A stretch of DNA of 64,000 nucleotides from Cylindrotheca closterium (lineage: Eukaryota > Bacillariophyta > Bacillariophyceae > Bacillariales > Bacillariaceae), in contig CAKOGP040000890.1 of NCBI GenBank assembly GCA_933822405.4, positions 62,001-126,000 of the forward strand, given 5' to 3'. The translations under genes were made by a program, and so were the position numbers. Of the stretch, positions 18,470 through 30,200 are shown in pieces. The notes beneath the pieces were generated by a model that worked only from the letters and a program-made list of their open reading frames with translations, was not told the origin of the DNA and did no database searches. The first letter of the stretch is position 1; each line of letters opens with the position of its first letter.

Positions 18470-21400
18470 ATGCGGCAACGGATACACGTTTCATGCCTCC
18501 TGGCTCCAATCGCGCTCTTGGCTCTCCATTGTTTCAATATTGGGCTTCCGCCAGCTGATGCATTGCGTCAAAATGCTCAGTTTGGAGTGGAACGTCGGCC
18601 TTGGATGATTCAGACTCGAGGAGGAGCTGAAGAGGAATCATCGACCGAAACCAAGACGGATCACAACGCGACTGTGGAAGAATATGTCGCGGCCATGAAA
18701 GAAAAGGATGGACAAGCTCGAATGGAAGCAGCCAGTCAAAAGAAGGAAGCATCACCAGGAAATGAGAAAGCAACGGAATCGGCAAAGACGGACACATCAT
18801 CACCGGAAGAGACTTCGTCGTCGTCCTCCTCAGATTCAGCGGTTTCGGCCGGTGTCGGTCTGAAATCACCATCTTCCCATCGCAAATCCAATGCCGTAGG
18901 AGATCCCGATGGAGATGACGACGATGATGACGATGATTCGGAAACTGATTTTTCGGATTTTAGTGAGGAATGGGAAGAATCAGTCGAGTTGAATGGCCGC
19001 GATTATGATCATGACGACATGATGAAACCTCAGGTACAATTTGAAGTGGTCAGTGAAGAAGAAGGACAAGACGAAACTATTGATTTGGAATTGGAGGACG
19101 ACGACGACGATGAGGACGAAATTGATTTGGACAATGGATCGCAAGGTGGGGGTGTTCGCGTTCGCTTGGGACGGATTCACAATCGACGCAAGAATCGCAA
19201 GGACAAACAACTCAAGGAAGAGGAGTCGCCCGAAGCCCTTCCCAAACCGGACAAAGACCACGGACTAGTGTTGGAAGCGTGGATGCCCCACGTTTATTTT
19301 CCACCAACGACTGCAGCGTTATCCTATCTATCGGAAAATGCCCGCCTCTTGGATGCTTCGTCCAAGAATCGATTGGACCGACGAACCATGTACGCGGCCT
19401 TGCTCTTGGAATGGGGATCCACCACGTCCAAAGTGTCGAGTCGAACTCGCAGATATCTTAGTGCATCTTCTTCGCAACTACTTCAAGCGGCGCTATCCAT
19501 GGCAACTCAACCACAATGGAGACAATCGGCACCTCGAACTAGTGGCATTCGGTTGTATCAAGATGAAGAGACGACGGCCAAAATGTCCACCTTGGGAATG
19601 CAAGAAACAATGGCAATGGCACTGGTAAGTTCCATGTGAATTAGAGCTATGTATTTGTCGAAAGGTTGCGTGCAAAGCTAACTCATTGCTCTTCTCTCTC
19701 GCTTGCTTTTGGAATTATTTTGCAGGCGCACTCTATGGGATGCGGAATGTTGATTTTGGACGACCAAATTCTCAACAAGGTTCGCCAACACATGATTCGC
19801 AACGGGTTCTCCGATGATGCCGTCAAACCAGCCGTCTTGCTCCAATCTTTGTTGAATATGGCGACGGAAGGCAAACTGAAAACCGCAAAGGGTATGGCAA
19901 CTGGATCTATTTCGTCTTGTATGAAGCGCGACATTGGACTGGGTTTGGATGATCCCTACGATGAACGGGCATTCAACAGTTTGGAAGATATGCGAAAGTG
20001 GGAGGAAATATGGGTGCGAACAGAAAAAGATGAGCAGGATGCAAAGGTCCAAAGCCAAAGCAGCGTGGTACTGGAAGGTGGCGACAAAAAATCAGAGGAG
20101 TGTGATGATGACAACTCTGATCCCATGCCACTTCTAGTCTTTATTCGAACGGGTGCCTCCAACTCCCTACTCAAGAGCAAATCTGCCATGGAATTACTCA
20201 TCAAAGAATGTACATCGCCAGACAGCATTCACTTGATTACCTTGGGCAAGGGTATTGATGCTTCCACAACAACTCTCCCTAAGGAAGAAGAACCCATGCC
20301 TGAAACTTCCATGGATTTTGACAGTGCTGGTAACAACATGAATATGAACCAAAACAGCAACATGCACATGGGTCTTCCAGGACAACCACCCTTTCATGGA
20401 TTCTCGAACCAAAATCAGAATGCATCTGGTCAATTCGATCCTGAAGGATCCAGGCGATTCAACTTTTTCTTGGCTCGTACCATTGATCAAAATGGCCAAC
20501 CTGGACTACTTGGAGCCATCGCTCCACCTCAAGCCGGTAACATGTTCCCACACATGATGGCCATGCAGGCACGTGAGCGACTCCAAGCTCAGGATCCCGA
20601 CTCACCTGCCAAGGCAGAATTGGAACGATGGGCCGAAATGCTTCAAAGCAATATGGAGGCAGGTGATGTCCCACCTCCTCAATTCTTCAACGCTACTCTC
20701 GCAGAGCCTGGCCCTAACCAGGGAGGCAAGAATCCTCCACCACCTCCACCAGAAGTCATTGAGCAGACGCTACAGGCTGCCATGACCGAACTGATTGATA
20801 GGTTTGCACAAATGGCCGAAGATGACGAACCAGCAGTCCCTGGAAAAGAGCTGTCGCCGGACTTGTACAAGGCCTTTGGTCAAGTTGTCCGCAACAACAG
20901 TCTTCGAAAGGGAATTGCCGAGAACTTGAACTCGGCCGCCCGTGCCCTTTCGGACCCGAAATGCCAAGGAGTCATGTTGAGCGTCTATGTTCCTCCCCCA
21001 AACCAACAAATCTCTGGAACCTTTCCCCAACCAGGCCAACAGCCACAAGGCAACAACCAAAACCAAAATGGTATGAATAACTGGTTCCAAAAGATTTTGA
21101 GCAGTCAAGATGAGGAAGGAAATGAAGATTCTGAAAAAAAGAAGCAAAAGCGAGTCCGCACCATGGCTGCAGCTGCCGCCATGATGGCTTCCAACAAGAA
21201 CCCGGGTGGCAAGAGCAAGAACTTTGAGACAAAGGCCAGTCGTAATCTTGCCAGATTGGAATCCATCTGTCGACCGATTCCAGTTCCAGCCCCTGAAGAT
21301 CCTGTTCGATCAAAGTCGTGGGAGTCCTGGATTGCTCGCGAACGAGGTGCTGTGGTCTTCCGCAAGAACCGAAGCACATTGAATCAACAATTGGAAGATC

Positions 21401-22818
21401 GAAAGTTGGCGTTGGAACAACACACAGGAACACGTGGTGCTGGATCGGCCTTGCGGCAAATGCTCAGCGTCCGTGATATCACTGGCGAAATCGAAGAAGT
21501 TGTCAAATGCGCTGTTGAGTTGGAGGCTGCCAAGAGTCTGCGGCACCATGAGACTTCAGAAGAGTCCCACAACCGAGAGGCAAAATTGGAATTAGATATT
21601 TCCTTGAGTCAATTGATTGTTGCGGAGGACGACACCGCCGAGAAGCAAGTGGAAAGTTCCAAACCCACCAAGGAGAGGGGCTCTGTACAGTTCATCCACC
21701 CATCCAGTTTGGAGACAGCATTGACCATGCGATGTCGACTCAGTCCCTCGCCATCCGGTGGACTTTCGGTTACTAGCTCGCCCATTTCTCACCGAACCAA
21801 GGAAGAGATCTCCTCCTTGGCACAAGACAAGCACGAGCGAGCGTTGATATCCCAAGTGGTGTCTCCTCAAGATATCGGTGTGACCTACGACATGATCGGT
21901 GGCCTCACCAACGTGAAGGAATTGTTACGACAGAGCATTACCTACCCTCTCAAATTCCCGCACTTGTACAGCGAGGGAATTGCTAGAGAGGCAGTCAAGG
22001 GTGTTCTGCTATTTGGACCTCCCGGAACAGGGAAGACAATGCTTGCTAAGGCAGTCGCAACCGAGGGTGGTGCCAGTTTCCTCAGCGTGGATGCTTCCTC
22101 GGTCGAAAACAAATGGCTTGGAGAGTCAGAAAAGAATGCCAAGGCAGTCTTCACTTTGGCCCGGCGTCTCGCGCCTTGTGTCATCTTCATCGACGAGGTG
22201 GATTCGCTCCTCTCCAGTCGAGAAGGAAGCTCGGACGACTCTGCTCATGGAACCTTGACAAGTGTGAAGACAACGATGATGAGTGAATGGGATGGTTTGA
22301 ACTCCGGAACAAATGGATCTGGAGATCGCGTTGTCGTTATTGGCTCAACAAATAGACCATTTGACTTGGATGAAGCTGTTTTGCGACGATTCCCACGACG
22401 TATTCTGGTGGATTTGCCAGATCTGGAAACCCGACGAGAAATCTTGGAAGTCACTCTAGCCGAAAACAGACTGGCAGCTAATGTCAACTTTACTGAAATT
22501 GCGGAACGCTTGGAAGGGTACACAGGATCAGATATCAAGGAGGTTTGTCGCGAAGCCGTCGTTCAGATTAGTCACGAACAAGCACGATTGCTGGACCAAG
22601 GATTTGCGAATTCCGATGAAGATGTCACTGAAGGATCACTGCAGCGACTGCGACCAGTCACTATGGATGATTTTGAATCGGCTCTCTCCAAGCTAAAGAG
22701 AAGTGTATCCGAGAAGGGCCGAGAACTTGCTCGTGTATGGGAATGGAATGACGAGTATGGCGAGATCAAGAAGGAGAAATCGAATCATCTTCCTCAACTA
22801 ATGAACATGTATCTGTAA
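18470..22818 (+). CDS. Large AAA ATPase of the ATAD1/Msp1-like group with N-terminal signal sequence (two exons)
   Basis: Exon 1 is 18470-19624 and exon 2 is 19726-22818; the 101-bp intron starts GTAAGT and ends TGCAG. Product: about 1,415 residues. Residues 1-35 look like a signal peptide (A-P-I-A-L-L-A-L-H-C), followed by an R-G-G-A motif. A long acidic low-complexity part (to ~260) and a Gln/Asn/Pro-rich part (~550-800) precede one C-terminal AAA module (~1110-1370). The module shows I-G-G-L-x-x-V-K-E-L, Walker A G-P-P-G-T-G-K-T (~1149-1156), Walker B V-I-F-I-D-E-V-D-S (~1204), sensor S-T-N-R-P-F-D-L-D and arginines R-R-F-P-R-R. The wording is closest to the meiotic-clade AAA proteins (Msp1/ATAD1 and the large plant relatives) that extract or remodel membrane proteins. 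The compartment is inferred; the site A-D-A-L lacks the plastid Phe. Confidence 0.82.
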
Positions 22819-23032
22819 TAGATCAGCATGTAATTCAGTCGCTATTATAATCAATACGATTAGATTTTGATTGTCTTTGTTGCAATTTGACAAAAAGTAG
22901 AAAACCAAAAGTTTCAATCATTCCATCGCGAAATCCCTCTTGAATGCAATGTAATCTTGCCGTCCAGTCCGGTATGGTCGTAGACTAGCAAAATGGAGGG
23001 AAAGCACATCCAACATTGGCGAACAGCAGGGA

Positions 23033-24220
23033 TCATGTAGTACCTCTGGTGCTCAGCACTAAGTTGATTCCACAATTGATGCAAGTATTTTCTCGAGCCG
23101 TGACCAATGTCTGGTCACTTTCCAATACAATTGCTGCGCAATCTCCTGCCTTATGTAATCCCATGAATTGTTCCGTCACTTTCGATCCCCATAGAGCAAT
23201 TTCCAGCAGCGACTGCGCCTCCATCCATTTGTGCACTGCCAATTTCCGGCAAACAGAAGCGACTTCTGAAGCAATGGATACGGCATCTGAAGCGTCGACC
23301 ATGCCCAAACTAGATCGAAGCTCTTCCCTCCACTGGGGCAGTCCCAAGATTGACACACGGGGCTTCAGGACTACAGGAAGCAACGATTTTGTCACATTCA
23401 CTGCGTGTGATGAGCGATTTTTGAACAGGTAGTCTAACGGTGTACATCCAAAGATGTCTTGAGATCGCATAATGATATCCACAGAGGATACTATCGAAAG
23501 AGGCTCTTGAAACAGGCGCAAGCACGGCATTTGAGATAACCCAAGGACATGGAATGGAGTCATTCCTACGAAATCCACTTTGCTGCAAGCATCTGGGTCG
23601 GCTTTCATGATATTCTGGATGCCGTCAATACGACATGATCTAATTCGTGTGACGGAGGAAGACAAAAGTTGACAAGAGAGTCGTATCCACACAGTTCGCC
23701 TGGAAAATAATCATAATCAACAAATAGAACGCCCTTCATCAATTCGGGCACTTCCACTGAGAGCAATGAGGTACACTCAGCAAACGCAGCATTGCTAATG
23801 TATTCGACCGTTGGCGGGATCCAACGATGCGTCAAAGAAGTACACCCCCGGCCGGAAGTCTCTTCTTTAATCGATTTCAGACTTGTCCGTGGAAGAAATA
23901 TGTGTTTCAGTTTTGAACAGTGAGCAAAGGCGGAACTCGCAATGCTTAGCCAAATTACGTCGCGAAAGGTCTAAATGCGTCAACCACAATCTTCCAAAGC
24001 CGAAATTCCAACGAAGATTGGCACTATTGAAGATCTTCACAAAACTCGGACATCTGTCCGAATCATCTATCAATAGTTTAGTCGCAAAGAACTTCCGGAC
24101 ACCCTCACTCGTGAGTCTCAACGGACGGACATGCACACCATCTTCCATCTTGTCAACGATTGCACTCAACACTCGACATATATAATAAAACAAAGGAACC
24201 TCACCCGGTCCTAACCACAA
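23033..24220 (-). pseudogene. Degraded third copy of the LRR_5 protein family (at least two frameshifts)
   Basis: Three overlapping reading frames on the minus strand carry successive parts of one LRR_5 protein. Part 1 (24220-~23960) reaches L-T-H-L-D-L-S-R-R. The next repeat continues in another frame (A-S-S-A-F-A-H-C-S-K-L-K, then Y-I-S-N-A-A-F-A-E-C-T-S-L). After about 23650 the frame changes again for F-V-G-M-T-P-F-H-V-L, the Y-L-F segment and a C-I-N-C-G tail, matching the F-G-M-T-P-F-H and C-G-S-N parts of the intact copies at 1.9-5.1 kb. The shifts are one base each with no room for introns, so this is a pseudogene unless both are sequencing errors. The start near 24220 is uncertain. 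It lies 62 bp from the divergent giant gene. Confidence 0.7.
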
Positions 24221-24282
24221 CTAGCACCGGCGCATGCTGAAAATTTTCAACAACTTCAGCAGCGGAAACAACCACCATAGCA

Positions 24283-27200
24283 ATGAATCCTTATCCCAAC
24301 AACTTATACAACGTTGAGGAAGACGATGACGAAATTTCCGAACCAATCGAGGATGATGCAGGCTTTTCTGATGGTGAATACGATGACGACGAATCCGATT
24401 CCTACTACAGCGAAGGAGAAGGAGNNNNNNNNNNAACAACTTATACAACGTTGAGGAAGACGATGACGAAATTTCCGAACCAATCGAGGATGATGCAGGC
24501 TTTTCTGATGGTGAATACGATGACGACGAATCCGATTCCTACTACAGCGAAGGAGAAGGAGGCTCATTTCAGGATCCCTACCTTTCAAGTCAAGATGGCT
24601 CCTTTCGGTCACCAGAAGGGGGCTTTCCGCCGCCGGAACAACGGCAAGGTTTTCTTGGAAGCACCACCACGTCTAGTTCTTCCTTTGATGGCTTGGATGA
24701 TTCCTTTGCCAACGCAACAGCTCCATCAGACTTTGATTCGAGTAGGTTGGAAAGGACGGTGTCTTCGCAAGATGAAGTAGAAGCGCCGAGGCAGCAAATT
24801 TCTATCCAAGACCGTGCTGCTGCTTATCGAAGGGAATTTGAAGAACTTATTGAGCTTGCAGAGAATGGCCAACAATTGACTCCTGATGAAGATGACCGAT
24901 TATACTGCCTTGAGTTGTTTGCACGACAACGAGTCGGGGAGGCTCTCACTGAAGATGAAAGACTGGATTTGGAAGATTGGCTAGAAGAAGAAACGGAGAA
25001 GGAAGCAGTTAGGGAAATTGAAGAAGACACTAGAGACAATACCCAACGCGCAGGAAACAATCGCAACACAGAACAAGAAGGCTCTGACAGCTTTCCCGGC
25101 GACGAATCAATGGTTTCTCCCCCAGACAAGTTGATGGCACCCAAACTGTGGGAATCTTCCACCAGGCACGGCTCCGAGGCCATGGCTGGTTCACAAAAAC
25201 TGTGGGAGTCTTCCACAAGACATAACGATTCGGGAGCCATGGGGGACTTTTCGCCCAATCAAAGATGGGAAGTATCTCCCAAAACCTCGGATGTCATTGC
25301 CATGGAGTTTTTGCAACAACCTGACATGGTAGAATCCGAAAATGGTTCCGATTCCAAGCAGAGCGAAAGTGGAAGCATGGAATTCGACGAAGAACTAGAA
25401 GAAGAAGGGGACCAGCACGAGGGACCGCCACCAGCCAATGCTCCAATGAACGACGATGCGTCACCACAAAGCCCCAATCGGAGTGACAGTCCTTGTGACA
25501 ACTGGGGTCAATCGAAACAAAAACAAAGGTCCCCAAAAAACAAAGAGGCTTTGGATGACAAGGAGCCATTAGATTGGGGCGATGGTTTTGGGGCAGAAAC
25601 TTCTCCCTGGGATGACACCAAAGAATCAGATTGGGGTGATGGTTTTGGGGATGATCCGTTTGGCGGAGACGACGCGTTTGGTGGAGATGATCCGTTTGAC
25701 GATTTTGATGGATTTGGAGGGGAGGCTAGTGAAAGGGATGATCCTTTTGGGAAGATGCAAGATCCGCTTGTTACTGAATCAGATTCAAACCCTGGAGATC
25801 CTTCCTTTGAAGGAGACGATGCATTCGGGCGTGGCTATGGTGATGCAGAGCATGAATCTTTTGGAGGGGATACTCCTTCTCCTGATCCAGAGTCAAAGCA
25901 AGCAGATTTTGATGACGATCAGGATCATAATTTTAAGAAGATGCAAGATCCTCCTTCTCCTGATCCAGAGTCAAAGCAAGCGGATTTTGATGATGTTAGA
26001 GGGGAGCCTGTTGATCAAGATCCTCTTTCTCCTTATCTAGAGCCGAACCCTACAGATCCTTCATTGGAAGGAGATGATGCGTTTGGTGGTGGCTTTGGTG
26101 CTGTAGAGGATGAAGCTTTTGGAATGGAGACTGTTGATCAGGGTGGTGCTTTTGGGGCGATGAATGTTAACTTTTCTCATGATCGAGAGTCAAATCCAGC
26201 AGATCCTTCATTGGAAGGCGACAGTGCGTTTGCAGTTGGATTTGGCGAGGGAGAGGATCATTCGTGCGGAGTAGAATCAGTTAGTCAGGATGATTCTTCT
26301 GGGAAGATGCAAAGTCCTCTTTCTCCTGAAGTAGAGTCAAACCCTGCAGATTCTGCACTGGGCGGAGACACAACTTTCGGAGCTGGCTTTGACAATGTAC
26401 TTACAGACGATGAGTTTGGAGGGGAGACTATTGATCAAGATGATTCTTTTGGGAAGATGCAAAATCATCCGTCTCCTTATCCAGAGTCAAACCTGGTAGA
26501 TTCTTCTTTGGAAGGAGACAATGCGTTTGGAGGTGCCTTTGACGACGTAGGTCAAGATGGTTCTTTTGAGAAGATGCAACACCCTCCCTCACCAGACCCA
26601 GAGTCAAATCCGGTAGATTCAAAACAGGAAGAAGACGTTGCACATGTAGGTGGCTTGGACGACGTAGATCGAGATAATTCATTTGGGAGAGTGCACAATC
26701 GTCTTTCTCCTGAACCAGAGTCAAATCCATCAGATTTTGATGACTTCGGACGAGAGAAGAGTGAGCAACATCATGCTTTTGGAAAGCAGCAAAGTTCTGA
26801 TTCTTCTGAACCACATACTAGACCAGTAGATGCTGCATTCCATTCAGACAATGCATGTGGAGGCAGCTTTGGTATTGAAGGTGACGGTGCGTTTGGAAGT
26901 AGCTTTGGTAGCACCGAAGCAGAAGAGAATACGTTTGAAGGTGGCTCTTGTGGTGGAGCAGGAGATGATGTATTTGAAGATTTTGGAGCGTTGCCATCGT
27001 TTGGAGATGATTGCAATAACGGAAACGAAAATGTGGAATGGAATCAAGAGAGCATGGCCGAAGACATGGAAGAGCAGAACGATGACGAACCTAGAGATGA
27101 TGGCTTTCAAATTAATGATCCCAATGCATTCGCAGAAAAACAAGTAGGTGAAGCGACCAGCCAGCAATCTACTAATGCAGCAAACATTGACGGAGAGCCT

Positions 27201-30200
27201 GACAGGTTCGTCCATTCAGAGGGAAACGAGCAAACTTTGGAAGAAGAACGAAGTGAGATCTCCGCAAAACACCCATGTCCCCAATATGATGATGCATTCG
27301 CGAGCACAAGCCAAGTTTTGGATTTGATGCAAGAAAATCTGATCAAAGATTCATGGGAAGCAGGTCCTGCATTGAAAATTGATGTCGATGCAGGCGGACG
27401 TCTTGCGCAGAAGGATGCCGACAGCAGCCTACATGAGCAAGAAGTGTCAAGTGCCGAACCAGTAAAGCCAAGAGGTGACTCCTTTGCCCATGAGGACGGC
27501 TCGATGTCGAACAGGCAAGAAGCTGTAAAAGTGCCACAAGAAAAGCAGCAAGAGGCTGATGGGTTTATACACCCAATGAATGGCAGTTCTGCTCCTTTTG
27601 AGGGGAAGATTGGTGCTTTATTTGATGATGCGGCAACGGACGTCAAGAATGATATGGTGGCAGCCGGCAAATTTGACCACCATGATGATGGAAATTCGCA
27701 GTCAAGAGAAAGTCAAGCGGCAGATTTTTTGAAACCCGTACATCCCTCAGGTGGATCCAGTCAAGAATTCACTAAAATCCAGGGCGATAATGTTGCGAGC
27801 GACACTCGTGTTGATCTTGGTGGCAAGGGAGATACTGTCGAGCGAGAAGGTACTCCAATGCAACTCAACGACCACGGAAGTGATTCACAAAATAGTGGCT
27901 CAATTTCGAACATGAGCCAAGTTGATGATTGGTCTGATCTAGAACCGCCGTCGAGTGGCCTGCTATCTCCACAATCGATCGGGTTCCAAGGAGGTGGAGG
28001 CACGGCAAGTAGCAATTTTGATGATGCTGCGAATCACATCGATGTTCCAGACGGGGAACGCATGGGAGACGAAGTTGCCTTTGACACTAAGACGGGTGTG
28101 GATTCGGTAACCCAAGAACGAACTATGGATATCGAATCATCCAGTGCAGTTCAAGAGTTTGATGAAGGTCCTTTGGAAGAAATTTGGGGTGAAGACGATA
28201 GGGAAACGGAGATTTCAAATGAGTCGGAAGTCAAGAGTAGGACCCATATGCAAGGTCCTGAGACGTCAAATCAAACTTTGGTTAACGGCAATCTGCAATC
28301 GCCTGCACATGAAAAGGATGTTAGCGGAGATGAAAGTATTTGTTATACTGGCAAAGAAACTAACAATACAGAAGTTGTACACGTGCATTCACAAAAGAAC
28401 AAACGAATGGCCCCCGGTTGGGCTGGGCTCCTAGTGCAATCAAGTTTTGGCCAGGGTTCTGATTTACTTGATTCAAAATCAAAAAGAATTAAAAATGATG
28501 GCGGCAGCAACGAGCAAGCTAGAATTGCCAATTTATGGGGTACTGACAGCAATATGCATGGGCCCCAAGGAACTGCGTCCAACCACGAAGAGCAAGCGTC
28601 CCAATCATTTGCATCTGAGATGATCGGTGAGGAAGGTGACACAGATGCGGAAGAGGAAGAAAACGTCGTCGTAGAAGATACACTTCGACATAGCGATGTC
28701 ACCTTTGAGTCAGAAAAAAGCGAAGAAGCAGTTGTCACTCCAATGCGTCCTGTTTCTCCAGCAATGGCAGCTCGACAAGACTTTGAAGCGTTTGAAAATA
28801 AAGAAGATATTGATGATAGTCCCAGCATCCTTGGAAGCAGTAGTGACAATAGTGATCGTGAAATGAATGTCCCAGAATCGAAAGGACAAAGAAGTACTAC
28901 AGACAACGTTTCTGATGGCTTACCTATCGACAGGAACCATTCTGCGGATTCAATGGGCGATGAGCAGCCCTTTGATGCGATGCGAGAGCAAACAGCATCG
29001 TCTGATGGTAGTGCTTTTGTTATGGCTGCAAATGAAGAAAGCGCCACATCAATTGAGAGACGAGGTGGTACTTCTGTAGACCAGGGCATGGGTGACAAAT
29101 CGCCTGCTGGATCTAAGTCATCTGAAGATAATGCAGCAGGAAATAGCTTTGCTAGTATTGAAGGGAATGCCGACATAAAAAAGGTGGTAATAGAAGGTGA
29201 AGCGGATGGGGCCAGTTTTCACAGCGCTGATAACAATCTAAGATCAAGCACAAGTCAAAACGTGGTTATAGGGAATGAAAAGCAAGACGAACATGCTTTT
29301 TTTAAATCACCCGTTGCGGATGATAGATTTGGTCTGACTGACTCCTGGGGCGGTGGTGCTCCAGGCTTTGATCAAGACGATGAAAAGGTACTAGAAGGTG
29401 AAGCGGCTGAGACCAGTTTTCACAGCGATGACAATAATTCAAGATCGAGCACAAGCCAGAACGTGGTTATAGCGAATGAAAAGCAAGACGACGATCATTT
29501 TTTCAAATCACCCGTGGCGGACGATGGATTTGGTCTGACTGACTCCTGGGGCGATGATGTTCCTGGCTTTGATCAAGATGATGAGAACGTACCAAAAGGT
29601 GAAGCAGCTGGGGCCAGTTTTCACAGCGATGACAATAATTCAAGATCAAGTACAAGCCAGAACGTGGTTATAGCGAATGAAAAGCAAGACGAACATGCTT
29701 TTTTCAAATCACCCGTTGCGGACGATAGATTTGGTCTGACTGACTCCTGGGACGATGATGCTCCTGGCTTTGATCAAGATAATGAGAACGTACCAGAAGG
29801 TGAAGCAGCTGAGGCCAGCTTTCACAGCGATGACAATAATTCAAGATCAAGCACAAGCCAGAACGTGGTTTTAGCGAATGAAAAGAAAGACGACGACCAT
29901 TTTTTCAAATCACCCGTTGCGGACGGTGGATTTGGTTTGACTGACTCCGACTTTGATCAAGACGACGAGAACGTACCAGAAGGTGATGCAGCTGGGGCCA
30001 GTTTTCACAGCGGTTATGATAATTCAAGATCAAGCACAAGCCAGAATGTGGTTATAGGGAATGAAAAGAAAGATGACCATCATTTTTTCAAATCATCCGT
30101 TGTTGACGATGGATTTGATCTGACTGACTCCTCCCCCGTAGTAGCTTGGGGTGGTGATGCTCCTGGCTTTAATCAAGATGATGAGAACATGGATGGTGTA

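Noticed and set aside
23033..24220. Introns or programmed frameshifting in the third LRR copy
   Set aside because: The frame changes are single bases inside repeats that continue without loss, so there is no room for an intron. No slippery-site pattern repeats at the two places. Ordinary decay or sequence error is simpler.
24425..24434. A real tandem duplication of 127 bp in the giant gene
   Set aside because: The copies are perfectly identical, sit exactly at the edges of a ten-N spacer, and restore one frame when merged. An unmerged contig overlap explains this better.
28343..29176. 277-codon ORF on the minus strand
   Set aside because: Ser/Leu-rich mirror of the acidic Ser/Asp coding sequence of the giant gene. 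No motif, start context or family is visible.
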